Below are positions 47,495 to 56,290 of a stretch of 64,000 bases of DNA, in pieces. Source of the DNA: Silicimonas sp. Its GTDB lineage: Bacteria; Pseudomonadota; Alphaproteobacteria; Rhodobacterales; Rhodobacteraceae. Under the pieces are notes generated by a model, which worked only from the letters and a program-made list of their open reading frames with translations, searched no databases and was not told the origin of the DNA. Location of the stretch: the NCBI GenBank assembly GCA_022826385.1, contig JAJDUZ010000071.1:1-64000 (forward strand). Reading direction: 5' to 3'. Positions within the stretch are counted from its first letter, which is position 1; the number at the start of each line of letters is the position of its first letter. The position numbers were made by a program, and so were the translations under genes.

Positions 47495-48918
47495 TGACCT
47501 ATGACGTTGATCTCTTTGTAATCGGCGGTGGCTCGGGCGGGGTCCGGGCGGCGCGGACCAGTGCGGAGACCGGGGCGCGTGTCGCACTTGCCGAGGAAAG
47601 CCGCATGGGCGGCACCTGCGTGATCCGGGGCTGCGTTCCGAAGAAACTGATGGTGTTTGCCTCGGAGTTTCGCGAATTGTCCGGTCTCGCGCGCGACTAT
47701 GGCTGGTCCGCGGATGCGGGCGATTTCGACTGGTCCGCCTTTCGCACCCGCCTGCACAGCGAGTTGGACCGGCTCGAAGGTATCTATCGCGGCCTTCTGG
47801 AGCGTTCGGGCGTCACCATGCACGACGCCCGCGCCCGCGTGACCGGTCCGAATGAAGTGACCTTGGACACCGGCGAAGTCATCACCGCTGGCCATATCTT
47901 GGTGGCCACTGGCGGGCATCCGGTGCGGCCCGACATGCCCAACGCCGCACTTGGTATGGTGTCGGACGATATCTTCAACCTCGACACCCTGCCGGAAAGC
48001 ATCCTGATCGTGGGCGGCGGCTATATCGCCTGCGAATTCGCCTGCATCCTGAACGGACTTGGCGTGAAGGTGACGCAGTTCTATCGCGGCGCACAAATCC
48101 TGCGCGGGTTTGACGAAGAAGCCCGCGGCCTGATCGCGGAAATGATGCGCGAACAGGGCATCGACCTGCATGTCGGCACCAATATCGTCGACATGTGGCC
48201 CGCTGACGCCGATGGCGGCACCACGGCGATGGGCGCCCCGGCGGCCAAACGCAGCGCCGACATCGCCACGGAACCCGGCCCGGTGGTGGTGAAGGCCACG
48301 AATGGCACCGAACAGCGCTTTGACCGCCTCTTCTTCGCAACGGGACGTGCGCCGAACAGCCGGAACCTGGGGTTGGAAGACCTTGGCGTCGAAATCAACC
48401 GACGCGGCGCCATCGAAGTGGACGCATTCAGCAAAACCGCGGTGCCGTCGATCTATGCGATCGGTGATGTCACCGACCGGATCCAGCTGACACCCGTTGC
48501 GATCCGCGAGGGCGTGGCGTTCACCGAAACCGTCTTCAAGGACAACCCGACCGCGGTCGATCACGAAAACGTGCCATCAGCCGTTTTCACGCAACCTGAA
48601 TTGGGCACGGTGGGGCTGTCGGAAGAAGCCGCGCGCGAACAGGAAGAGATCGAGGTCTATTGCACTTCGTTCCGTCCGATGCGCACGGCATTCGTCGGCA
48701 ATCCGCATCGGGTTCTCTTCAAATTGATCGTATCGAAGGCCACGCGCAAAGTGCTGGGCTGCCATATCGTCGCAGATGCCGCTGGCGAATTGATCCAGAT
48801 GGTGGGCATCGCGGTCAAGGCAGGGCTGACAAAAGAGGACTTCGACCGCACGGTTGCGGTCCACCCGACCATGTCGGAGGAACTGGTGACGATGCGAGAA
48901 CCGGTGAGAACCGCTTGA
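47494..48918 (+). CDS. gor: Glutathione-disulfide reductase
   Basis: A 474-residue flavoenzyme reducing oxidised glutathione with NADPH. The redox-active disulfide is Cys42 and Cys47 in GGTCVIRGCVPKK. The NADPH-binding loop is IVGGGYIACEFA, with the nearby arginine of FYRG suiting NADPH. The C-terminal HPTMSEE supplies the active-site His and Glu. A stretch at about 235-262 (WPADADGGTTAMGAPAAKRS and on) is longer and less conserved-looking than in usual Gor proteins. It is coupled to rpiA. Confidence 0.94.
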   Translation: MTYDVDLFVIGGGSGGVRAARTSAETGARVALAEESRMGGTCVIRGCVPKKLMVFASEFRELSGLARDYGWSADAGDFDWSAFRTRLHSELDRLEGIYRGLLERSGVTMHDARARVTGPNEVTLDTGEVITAGHILVATGGHPVRPDMPNAALGMVSDDIFNLDTLPESILIVGGGYIACEFACILNGLGVKVTQFYRGAQILRGFDEEARGLIAEMMREQGIDLHVGTNIVDMWPADADGGTTAMGAPAAKRSADIATEPGPVVVKATNGTEQRFDRLFFATGRAPNSRNLGLEDLGVEINRRGAIEVDAFSKTAVPSIYAIGDVTDRIQLTPVAIREGVAFTETVFKDNPTAVDHENVPSAVFTQPELGTVGLSEEAAREQEEIEVYCTSFRPMRTAFVGNPHRVLFKLIVSKATRKVLGCHIVADAAGELIQMVGIAVKAGLTKEDFDRTVAVHPTMSEELVTMREPVRTA

Positions 48919-48985
48919 AAACAGACGCCGGAAGCTACAGTTAGCACGGCAAGACACGAAATGATGGACAAGGACGCAAAAAGCC

Positions 48986-50125
48986 ATGGCCAATAACGGT
49001 GGCGGCCCCTGGGGCGGCGGCGGTGGAAACCGCGGCGGCGGAGACGACAGACGACCGGGACGACCCAGTCAGGACGGACCGCAGATCCCCGAGATCGACG
49101 AAATCATGAAAAAGGGCCAGGAGCAGTTGAAAGTGCTCATGGGCGGTCGCAGCGGGCGTGGCCCGAACGGCGGCGGTGATGGTGGCGGCGACGGCCCGCG
49201 GATCACCAAAGGCACGCTGGGTATTGGCGCGCTGATCGCTTTGGCGCTTTGGGCTTTCAACTCGTTCTACACGGTCCGCCCGGAAGAACAGTCGGTTGAA
49301 CTGTTCCTTGGCGAGTTTTCGTCAATCGGCGAACCGGGTCTGAACTTTGCCCCATGGCCGCTCGTGACCTACGAGGTCCTTCCGGTGACGCGCGAACAAT
49401 CCGAAGATATCGGTCTGGGTCGCGCCGGCTCGTCGGGCGGCGACGGCCTGATGCTGACGACGGACGAAAACATCGTCGATATCGACTTCCAGGTGGTCTG
49501 GAACATCAACAACCCGGCCGACTACCTCTTTAACCTGCGCGACGGCCCGCAAACCGTTCGCGCCGTGTCGGAATCGGCCATGCGCGAGATCGTTGCCGGC
49601 TCGGAACTGGCGCCCCTTCTGAACCGTGCACGTGCCGATACGGCCGCACGCGCCGAGGAGCTGATCCAGTCGACGCTCGACAGCTATGCGTCCGGCATCA
49701 ACATCGTGCGTGTGAACCTCGACAAGGCCGACCCGCCGCGGGAAGTGATCGACGCCTTCCGTGACGTGCAAGCGGCAGAACAGGAACGGGTGCGCCTGCA
49801 GCGGGAAGCCGATGCCTATGCCAACCGGGTTCTGGCTGGTGCGCGTGGTGAAGCCGCGCAGATCCTTGAAGAGGCCGAAGCCTATCGCGCACGCGTGGTC
49901 AACGAAGCACAGGGTGAAGCCAGCCGCTTCACCGCCGTTCTGGGCGAGTACCAGGCAGCGCCGGAAGTGACCCGCCGTCGTCTCTATATCGAGACGCTGG
50001 AAAAGGTTCTGGGCGATGTCGACAAGATCATCCTTGATGAAGGTGCCGGATCGTCCGGACAGGGCGTCGTACCCTACCTTCCTCTGAACGAACTGCGCCG
50101 CGGCGCAACCACGGGAGGCAACTGA
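48986..50125 (+). CDS. hflK: FtsH protease modulator HflK
   Basis: A 379-residue SPFH/band 7 protein. A glycine-rich cytoplasmic N-terminus (about 1-75), one transmembrane helix (about 78-95) and a periplasmic SPFH domain with long helical tail (AQILEEAEAYRARVVNEAQGEA) follow in order. With HflC it forms the cage around FtsH that controls membrane protein turnover. It is followed after one base by hflC. The gene order hflK-hflC is conserved across proteobacteria. Confidence 0.95.
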   Translation: MANNGGGPWGGGGGNRGGGDDRRPGRPSQDGPQIPEIDEIMKKGQEQLKVLMGGRSGRGPNGGGDGGGDGPRITKGTLGIGALIALALWAFNSFYTVRPEEQSVELFLGEFSSIGEPGLNFAPWPLVTYEVLPVTREQSEDIGLGRAGSSGGDGLMLTTDENIVDIDFQVVWNINNPADYLFNLRDGPQTVRAVSESAMREIVAGSELAPLLNRARADTAARAEELIQSTLDSYASGINIVRVNLDKADPPREVIDAFRDVQAAEQERVRLQREADAYANRVLAGARGEAAQILEEAEAYRARVVNEAQGEASRFTAVLGEYQAAPEVTRRRLYIETLEKVLGDVDKIILDEGAGSSGQGVVPYLPLNELRRGATTGGN

Positions 50126-50126
50126 T

Positions 50127-51029
50127 ATGGGACGTGGAACCATCGGACTGATCGTCATTGCCGTCGCCATTCTTGGTGCCCTGTCGTCGATCTTCATCAC
50201 CGACGAACGTGAAAAAGTGCTGGTCCTGCAATTCGGTCAGATCAAGCAGGTCAAGACCGAGCCGGGCCTTGGCTTCAAGATCCCGTTCATCCAAGAGGTC
50301 GTGCGCTATGACGGACGTATCCTCTCGCTGGACACGCCCGCGATCGAAGTCACCCCGGACGACGACCGTCGTCTGGTCGTCGACGCTTTCGCGCGTTTCC
50401 GGATCGGGAACACCGAGGAAGAAATCCGCCAGTTCCGCCGCGCCGTTGGTGCCGGTGGCGTACGAGCCGCGGAAGACCGTCTGGCAAGCATTCTGGTTGC
50501 TGAAATCCGTGCCGTCCTCGGTTCGGAAGACGTGACATCGAACACCATCCTTTCGGCAGAACGCGCCGAGTTGATGAACCGCATTCGCGCAAACGCCGAT
50601 GCCGATGCCGCGGATCTTGGCCTTGATGTGGTGGACGTGCGCCTGAAGCAGACCAACCTGCCCGAGCAGAACCTGGAAGAAACCTTCAACCAGATGCGCT
50701 CGGAACGCGAACGGGAAGCCACCGACGAACGGGCCCGCGGGGCGGAAGCCGCGCAACGCGTGCGCGCCCAGGCCGACCGGACCGTGGTCGAACTGGTTTC
50801 GGACGCCAATCGCGACGCCGAGATCACCCGAGGCGAAGCCGACGCCGAGCGGAACCGCATCTTTGCCAATGCTTATGGCGCGGACGAAGACTTCTTCCGC
50901 TTCTACAGGTCGCTGGCCGCCTACGAGCGCTCGCTTCGCGGCAACAACTCGACCCTCGTGATCACGCCGGACAGCGAATTCTTCGAATTCCTCGATGGCG
51001 CCGGCATGTCGGGTCTGACCGCGAATTAA
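50127..51029 (+). CDS. hflC: FtsH protease modulator HflC
   Basis: A 300-residue SPFH-domain partner of HflK. It has an N-terminal membrane helix (about 5-24), the SPFH core (VLVLQFGQIKQVKTEPGLGFK) and a C-terminal helix-rich region with YGADEDFFRFYRSLAAYE, typical of HflC. The ribosome site GGGAGGCA overlaps the end of hflK. It belongs to a three-gene operon with the DUF2065 gene. Confidence 0.95.
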   Translation: MGRGTIGLIVIAVAILGALSSIFITDEREKVLVLQFGQIKQVKTEPGLGFKIPFIQEVVRYDGRILSLDTPAIEVTPDDDRRLVVDAFARFRIGNTEEEIRQFRRAVGAGGVRAAEDRLASILVAEIRAVLGSEDVTSNTILSAERAELMNRIRANADADAADLGLDVVDVRLKQTNLPEQNLEETFNQMRSEREREATDERARGAEAAQRVRAQADRTVVELVSDANRDAEITRGEADAERNRIFANAYGADEDFFRFYRSLAAYERSLRGNNSTLVITPDSEFFEFLDGAGMSGLTAN

Positions 51030-51032
51030 GGC

Positions 51033-51221
51033 ATGGACCTGATCCTGCTTGGCTTGGGCCTGGTCCTTGTCTTCGAGGGTCTGGTCCTGGCCTTGCTGCC
51101 AAAACGGTTGGAAGAGTTGATCCGGATGCTCGATGACATCCCGCTCGAGACCCGTCGCGTGATGGGTCTCGCCGCCATGGCGATCGGTGTCTTCCTTGTC
51201 TGGCTGACACGCGGGTTCTGA
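51033..51221 (+). CDS. DUF2065 small membrane protein
   Basis: A 62-residue protein with two hydrophobic helices (about 2-20 and 43-60) joined by LPKRLEELIRMLDDIP, the DUF2065 pattern. It is regularly found behind hflKC and presumably sits in the inner membrane, but its role is unknown. It starts three bases after the hflC stop. The operon is followed by composite repeat copy B. Confidence 0.88.
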   Translation: MDLILLGLGLVLVFEGLVLALLPKRLEELIRMLDDIPLETRRVMGLAAMAIGVFLVWLTRGF

Positions 51222-51256
51222 AAGAGGCTTTGCGCCGACTGCGTCGCCGCGCGTTT

Positions 51257-51314
51257 GGGGCTCTGCCCCGCTCCCTTCGGTCGCCCCCCGGGATGTTTGC
51301 GGGCCGATGGAAAC
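51257..51314 (+). repeat. Composite 3'-end repeat, copy B
   Basis: Hairpin GGGGC-TCT-GCCCC (51257-51269), identical in sequence to the first hairpin of copy A. A less regular GC-rich stretch, CCCCCCGGGATGTTTGCGGG and CCGATGGAAA follow. It is sense to the hflKC operon and 36 bases after its last stop. Confidence 0.75.
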
Positions 51315-51451
51315 GCTTAGGGTTTTCTTAAAATTGTGAGGCTAGTGCTGCCGGCGCGGTACAGGTGGGGACGCCGATGGCCGTGGCCGGTGGAGACGCT
51401 GCCTGTGAGCAGAGCTCGCCATACGGGGGCGTGTCACTCGGCGCGTCCCCG

Positions 51452-51531
51452 TTTTCCATCGGCCCTGAAATATCCTGGGGGAGTGTGAGGAGGTGAAACC
51501 CCCTCGCCCATCGCGACTTGGCGCAGCCAAG
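51452..51531 (-). repeat. Composite 3'-end repeat, copy D
   Basis: Minus-strand order: hairpin CTTGGC-TGC-GCCAAG (51517-51531), an 8-bp hairpin with one mismatch (51487-51505), then CCCCCAGGATATTTCAGGG and CCGATGGAAAA. It follows the stop of the minus-strand hypothetical gene by 18 bases. Confidence 0.8.
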
Positions 51532-51549
51532 GCGCAAAACCACCGGCAC

Positions 51550-51813
51550 CTAATGCCCGCCGTCGTCCTGCGGCTGGGCCGAGATCTGCGCGACGGGAAT
51601 ATCGTCGCCCTTGGCGTATTTCTCCAACAGCAGCATGCCGCGCCGCTCGGCCTTCAGGATACGCATTGCGGTCAGATAGGTCTCCTGCAAGGTCGGAGAC
51701 GACGCGCCAATCTCTTCGGCGATGCGTTTTTCGATCGTTTCATCGCCCGTGGCCACGATCAATTCCATCGCGCGGCGGGCCAGCTTGGTTGACGTTTCTT
51801 CCAGTAATGACAT
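51550..51813 (-). CDS. Small hypothetical protein, 87 residues
   Basis: An alpha-helical cytosolic-looking protein (MSLLEETSTKLARRAMELIV and on) with no recognised domain. It has alternating charged helices and an acidic/glutamine-rich C-terminus. The ATG at 51813 is the most protein-like start. It diverges from the serine ammonia-lyase gene with about 130 bases between starts and is followed by repeat copy D. Confidence 0.72.
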   Translation of the reverse strand: MSLLEETSTKLARRAMELIVATGDETIEKRIAEEIGASSPTLQETYLTAMRILKAERRGMLLLEKYAKGDDIPVAQISAQPQDDGGH

Positions 51814-51946
51814 GGGCTGCCTCGTTGTATCTCGCGCGGTTTTAGCCTCTGGCGCAGCGCAAAGCGAGCGCCATCTGCCGATTTCGGTCGCTGTCATGCC
51901 GCTGATGTCTCTGGCGCGACACGTATGGTGCGCTACATGCTTGTCC

Positions 51947-53320
51947 ATGTTTCTGAGCGTCTTCGACATGTTCAAGATCGGCATTGGTCCGTCTTCGTCC
52001 CACACGATGGGCCCGATGGTTGCCGCGTCGCGTTTCCTGAACAGGTTGCGCCACTCTGCCTTCCACCCGACCGGCGTTGCCGCACGCCTGCATGGATCGC
52101 TGGCCTTCACCGGTGTCGGCCATGCCACGGATCGCGCTGTCATCCTCGGCCTCGCCGGGTTCGAGCCGGACAGCTACGACGCGGATGCCGCGGAAACCGC
52201 CCTTGCCCAGATCAATGCGCTGCGACAGGTGTCGCCCGACGGTCTGGGCGCCCTCGCCTTTGATCCCGAGAAGGATGTCGTCTTCGATTATGGCCCCCCA
52301 CTCCCCGGCCATGCCAACGGACTGGTTTTGCTGGCCACCGACGCGCAAGGCGACGTGCTGGTTCAGGAGACGTATTATTCGGTTGGCGGCGGGTTTGTCC
52401 TGACCGAGGCCGAACTGGCGGCAGGGGCCGCCACCGAGGACGGCGCGCCCGTGCCCTATCCGTTCAAGTCAGCGGCGGAAATGCTGGCGATGAGCAAGTC
52501 GTCGGGGCTTTCGATCGCAGATATGAAGCGCGCGAACGAGGAAACCCGGATGAGCCGTGGGGCGCTGGACACCGGTCTTCAGCGGATCTGGACGGTGATG
52601 CGGGACTGCATGGATCGCGGGTTGGACAGCACCGGCATCCTGCCCGGCGGGCTCAGCGTCAAACGCCGCGCTGCCGAGATACATGCCAGCCTGCAAGCCG
52701 AGCGTGGCCGAAACCTGACGGCGCCCCACGTGATCAACGACTGGATCAGCGTCTATGCCATGGCGGTCAACGAAGAGAACGCCGCCGGGGGACAGGTGGT
52801 GACGGCACCGACCAACGGCGCGGCGGGCGTGGTGCCGGCCACCATACGGTACTGGCTGGACCATGTGCCCGGTGCCAGCGAAACGCGCGTGGGCGAGTTC
52901 CTGTTGACCGCTTCGGCGATTGCGGGCCTCGTGAAATACAATGCCTCGATCAGTGGCGCCGAGTGCGGATGCCAGGCCGAGGTCGGGTCTGCAAGTGCCA
53001 TGGCCGCGGCCGGGTTGGCGGCGGTTCTGGGCGGCACGTCCGAGCAGATCGAGAACGCGGCCGAGATCGCGCTGGAGCATCATTTGGGGATGACCTGTGA
53101 CCCGGTGAAAGGGCTTGTTCAGGTGCCTTGTATCGAGCGGAACGGTCTTGGGGCCATCAAGGCGGTGTCCGCGGCCTCGCTTGCCCTTCGGGGCGACGGA
53201 ACCCATTTCGTGCCGCTGGACGCCGCGATCGAAACGATGCGCCAGACCGGGGCTGATATGAGCGAGAAGTACAAGGAAACGGCGTTGGGCGGTCTGGCCG
53301 TCAACGTCCCCAATTGTTGA
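51947..53320 (+). CDS. sdaA: L-serine ammonia-lyase (iron-sulfur type)
   Basis: A 457-residue enzyme that deaminates L-serine to pyruvate. The N-terminal signature [24 protein letters not shown] is intact. The catalytic domain has the SSSHT motif, and cysteines for a [4Fe-4S] cluster are visible in [16 protein letters not shown] and QVPCIERNG. The ATG at 51947 is chosen because the family begins here. It is a single gene upstream of a globin gene that has its own promoter. Confidence 0.95.
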   Translation: MFLSVFDMFKIGIGPSSSHTMGPMVAASRFLNRLRHSAFHPTGVAARLHGSLAFTGVGHATDRAVILGLAGFEPDSYDADAAETALAQINALRQVSPDGLGALAFDPEKDVVFDYGPPLPGHANGLVLLATDAQGDVLVQETYYSVGGGFVLTEAELAAGAATEDGAPVPYPFKSAAEMLAMSKSSGLSIADMKRANEETRMSRGALDTGLQRIWTVMRDCMDRGLDSTGILPGGLSVKRRAAEIHASLQAERGRNLTAPHVINDWISVYAMAVNEENAAGGQVVTAPTNGAAGVVPATIRYWLDHVPGASETRVGEFLLTASAIAGLVKYNASISGAECGCQAEVGSASAMAAAGLAAVLGGTSEQIENAAEIALEHHLGMTCDPVKGLVQVPCIERNGLGAIKAVSAASLALRGDGTHFVPLDAAIETMRQTGADMSEKYKETALGGLAVNVPNC

Positions 53321-53352
53321 GTCGTTCCCTGTTTTTCGCTGGTAGCCTGCGT

Positions 53353-53381
53353 TTGACCTCTGCAGCACCGAGGTGCTAGGG
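53353..53381 (+). promoter_or_regulatory. Probable globin promoter with an operator in its spacer
   Basis: A TTGACC box (53353-53358) and a CTAGGG box (53376-53381) are 17 bases apart. The spacer contains the inverted repeat AGCACC-GA-GGTGCT (53364-53377), which overlaps the -10 box by two bases. The -35 is a good match to the housekeeping consensus and the -10 is a weak one. The palindrome suggests a dimeric regulator bound inside the promoter. Confidence 0.5.
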
Positions 53382-53406
53382 CAACATCAGACTGGCAAGG
53401 CAAGAC

Positions 53407-53835
53407 ATGACGACAACACTGGAAGAACCGTCCGACCACGTTCGGATCCGTCGAAACTGGGCGAAGGCCGCCGCGGCGGGAGAACTGGTGGGACAGATTT
53501 TCTATGCCCGGCTTTTCGAGTTTGCCCCTGCCGCGCGGTCCATGTTTCCGGACGTGATCGACGATCAGGCGCGGAAGCTTTTGCAGACACTGAACTGGAT
53601 TATCGATCACCTTGACGATCCGGACAGCCTTGCACCTGCGGCCGAAGCCCTGGCCGTCCGCCATCTGCGTTATGGCGTCGAGGCCGAGCACTATCCTTTG
53701 GTTGGCGAGGCCCTGATCGCGACGCTGCAACAGGGCCTTGGCGCGAACTTCAGCGAGGAAGACAAGGCGGCGTGGCTTCGCGTCTATGCCGCCCTGTCGG
53801 ATATCATGACGCGCGCCGCCTATCCTTCGGATTAG
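53407..53835 (+). CDS. Single-domain globin
   Basis: A 142-residue haem protein. Key globin positions can be placed: Tyr33 (B10-like), Phe47 (CD1) in SMFPD, a glutamine or nearby polar residue at the E7 region (Gln54), and the proximal His95 (F8) in AEHYPLVGEAL. It resembles the globin domain of flavohaemoglobins without a reductase part. Such proteins bind O2 and NO and may protect against NO. It lies close to a FIST-domain protein gene, also tied to NO in other bacteria. Its last four bases overlap the convergent galU stop. Confidence 0.88.
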   Translation: MTTTLEEPSDHVRIRRNWAKAAAAGELVGQIFYARLFEFAPAARSMFPDVIDDQARKLLQTLNWIIDHLDDPDSLAPAAEALAVRHLRYGVEAEHYPLVGEALIATLQQGLGANFSEEDKAAWLRVYAALSDIMTRAAYPSD

Positions 53836-54674
53836 GCGGCGGCGGACAGACCTTTGGCGGTCAATCCCGGCATTGTCATCGTGGCCTCGGCAAACCCGGC
53901 AGGTTGTCCGCAGTCAAACCGACGCCCCTCGAATGCGAACCCGAAGAGTTTTGACTGCGCGCTGTCGGCTGCGATTGCATCGGTCAACTGGATCTCGCCC
54001 CCCGCGCCGGGGCGCGTTGCGGCCAAAGCGGCCATCACGCTGCCTTGCAGGATATAGCGGCCAATGACAGCGTGGGTCGACGGTGCTTCGGAGGCCAGCG
54101 GCTTTTCGACCATGCCGTTCGCGGCCAGCAGCCGACCGGTGCCGTGCGCCACATCGAGACAGCCATAGGCCGAGATCGCATCGCGCCCCACATCGACGGT
54201 GGCAACCATGTTGCCGCCCGAGAAGCGCCACGCCTCGACCATCTGTTTCAGGCAAGGCCGGTCGCAAAGCAGGAAGTCATCCGGCAGAAGAACCGCAAAG
54301 GCCTGATCGCCCACATGCTGGGCGGCGCAGAGAACCGCATGTCCAAGGCCCAACGGTTGATCCTGATAGACCACCTTCAGAGCGTCCCCCAGCACCGGCT
54401 GGCGCACCTTGTCCAAGGCAGCCGCCTTGCCTTTGGCTGCCAGTTCGGCCTCCAACGCGGGCGACGGGCGGAAGTGATCTTCCAGCGCCTTTTTCGAGCG
54501 TGCGTTCACGAATACGAAGTTTTCGATTCCGGCGGCCCGCGCCTCGTCCACGGCATACTCGATCAGCGGGCGATCGTGCACGGGCAGCAGCTCTTTCGGG
54601 ACCGACTTGGTCACGGGCAGAAAGCGTGTGCCAAGGCCGGCGACGGGGAAGATGGCAGTCTTGAGCGTTTTCAT
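53832..54674 (-). CDS. galU: UTP-glucose-1-phosphate uridylyltransferase
   Basis: A 280-residue nucleotidyltransferase making UDP-glucose for polysaccharide synthesis. The nucleotide-binding motif FPVAGLGTRFLPVTKSVPKE is at the N-terminus, and QDQPLGLGHAVL and VEKP follow as in GalU. The start has AAAGGA as ribosome site. It lies 41 bases downstream of the WecG/sugar-transferase fusion gene on the same strand, so the two likely form an exopolysaccharide precursor operon. Confidence 0.95.
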   Translation of the reverse strand: MKTLKTAIFPVAGLGTRFLPVTKSVPKELLPVHDRPLIEYAVDEARAAGIENFVFVNARSKKALEDHFRPSPALEAELAAKGKAAALDKVRQPVLGDALKVVYQDQPLGLGHAVLCAAQHVGDQAFAVLLPDDFLLCDRPCLKQMVEAWRFSGGNMVATVDVGRDAISAYGCLDVAHGTGRLLAANGMVEKPLASEAPSTHAVIGRYILQGSVMAALAATRPGAGGEIQLTDAIAADSAQSKLFGFAFEGRRFDCGQPAGFAEATMTMPGLTAKGLSAAA

Positions 54675-54715
54675 CCGAATGGTCCTTTGATGATACTTGT
54701 TACAGTGTGAACGCG

Positions 54716-56059
54716 TCAGTAGGCGCCGCGACCGCCGAAGACCGCGCGTGCCGTCAGGCCGATCAACAGCATGTCCAGAAGCAGCGATTTCGAGCGAAGA
54801 TAGGCGACGTCCATCGCGACCATGCGCTCAAAGCCGATCTCGGCGCGGCCCGAGACTTGCCAGATGCCGGTGATTCCGGGCACACCCGACAGGCGGCGCA
54901 GCGCGCTGGTGGGATATGCGGCGACTTCATCGGGCAGCGCAGGGCGCGGGCCGACGATCGACATGTCACCTTTCAGCACATTCCAAAGCTGCGGCAGTTC
55001 ATCGATCGAGAAACGGCGGATGAAGCGGCCGACAGGCGTCAGGCGGGGGTCGTTTTTCATTTTGAAGCACACGGCGTCACGCTCGCTGTCTTTCAGAAGC
55101 GCCGCCCGGCGCGCATCTGCGTCGACATGCATGGACCGGAACTTGAGCATTTCGAAGGTCTCACCGTTCAGACCAACGCGTTCCTGGCGAAACAGGACCG
55201 GGCCGCGGCTTGTGGCTTTGACGGCAATTGCCGAAGCTGTAAGCAGTGGCCAAAGCATGGCCAGAGCCGAGGCCGAGATCGCAATGTCCATTGCACGTTT
55301 GGAGCGCGGCATGGCCGGTGCGGTGCCGGACGGGGTGCGAAGCGCATTCACCATGGCCCGCGCAACGAAGGTGAAGTTGCCGACCAAATAGCGTCCGGCC
55401 ATCCGGCGCGGCTCCATGGCCAGACGCCATGTCCATTCGATACCCAGCTTGCGGAACACTTTGGGTGCGCGCTCAACCGCGCCTGCCTCGAAGTCGAAAA
55501 GTGCACCGACACCCATGACCAGTTGCGCGCTTAGTTGGCGGCGGTGGCGATAGAGCCAGACGTCCTGCAAGGGGACGCCCATCGCAACCATGACGATATC
55601 CGCACCACTTTCGTTGACCTGCCGAACCACGTCGTCGGATTGGTGATCTTCGAAGTACCCGTCACGATGACCGGCGATCCGCAGCCCCGGAACTTTGGCC
55701 ACCATGTTGCGCGCCGCCCGTTCGGCGACGCCCGGCTTTGCCCCAAGCAGGTACACCGACAAGCCCCGGCGCGCTGCCTCTTCACACAGCGGCCGGCAGA
55801 GGTCGGTGCCGTTCAGATTCTCGGTCAGGCGCTTGCCGATCAGTTTGGCCGCAAGCGAGATACCGGAACCATCGGGGAGAATGAAATCCGCAGCACGCAA
55901 GGCCCGGCGATAGGTACGGTCACGCGAGGCCGAGTTGACGCAATGCGCATTCAGAAACGCCGCAGTTGTCTGACCCGGCCGGTCAAGCATGGCGTTGATG
56001 GCTGTCGGGCGGTCCGCGTCAACCAGCGGAAGGCCGAAAAGCGAGAGTGTCTGTGTCAT
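54716..56059 (-). CDS. Fusion of WecG/TagA-type glycosyltransferase and initiating sugar-phosphate transferase
   Basis: A 447-residue two-domain protein. Residues about 1-240 form a GT26 (WecG/TagA/CpsF) domain with FLNAHCVNSASRDRTYR, LPDGSGISLAA and VMGVGALFDFEAG. Residues about 255-447 form a polyprenyl-phosphate sugar-1-phosphate transferase with one membrane helix, GPVLFRQERVGLNGE, the catalytic FSIDELPQLWNVLKGDMS, and IVGPRPALP. The second domain loads the first sugar onto the lipid carrier, and the first would add the next, so two successive steps are in one chain. It is co-directional with galU and diverges from the FIST gene. Fusions like this exist but are uncommon. Confidence 0.92.
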   Translation of the reverse strand: MTQTLSLFGLPLVDADRPTAINAMLDRPGQTTAAFLNAHCVNSASRDRTYRRALRAADFILPDGSGISLAAKLIGKRLTENLNGTDLCRPLCEEAARRGLSVYLLGAKPGVAERAARNMVAKVPGLRIAGHRDGYFEDHQSDDVVRQVNESGADIVMVAMGVPLQDVWLYRHRRQLSAQLVMGVGALFDFEAGAVERAPKVFRKLGIEWTWRLAMEPRRMAGRYLVGNFTFVARAMVNALRTPSGTAPAMPRSKRAMDIAISASALAMLWPLLTASAIAVKATSRGPVLFRQERVGLNGETFEMLKFRSMHVDADARRAALLKDSERDAVCFKMKNDPRLTPVGRFIRRFSIDELPQLWNVLKGDMSIVGPRPALPDEVAAYPTSALRRLSGVPGITGIWQVSGRAEIGFERMVAMDVAYLRSKSLLLDMLLIGLTARAVFGGRGAY

Positions 56060-56142
56060 GGAACGTGTCCTCGTGTGTGTGTTCGAGGCACAACGTCGCT
56101 CTGAAAACGCACGAATTCGACGGCGCGGAGGGCGATGACGTG

Positions 56143-56162
56143 GTTAATAAAGAGTTAATAAA
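56143..56162. promoter_or_regulatory. CtrA-like box in the divergent exopolysaccharide/FIST promoter region
   Basis: GTTAATAAA occurs twice (56143-56151 and 56154-56162). This gives TTAA-N7-TTAA, the spacing recognised by the alphaproteobacterial cell-cycle regulator CtrA. It is about 85 bases from the fusion gene start and about 130 from the FIST gene start, so it could act on either. Confidence 0.55.
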
Positions 56163-56290
56163 TAGTCTTAAGATCAATACCTTAGAGCAGACGGCTAAGC
56201 GGACATATCCTTTCGTATAGTCGACCTCTCCCTTTGCACCTTTGTGCTGGATCATGGCCTCGGGTACGCGCGAGGGTGAAAGGATTTCAG

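Larger units (their letters stand above)
51222..51549. other. Convergent intergenic region holding two inverted composite repeats
   Basis: Between the DUF2065 gene (plus) and a small hypothetical gene (minus). It contains repeat copy B (plus, 51257-51314) and copy D (minus, 51452-51531), so each gene is followed by a copy in its own direction. The roughly 135 bases between them contain no gene or further signal that I can support. Confidence 0.6.
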
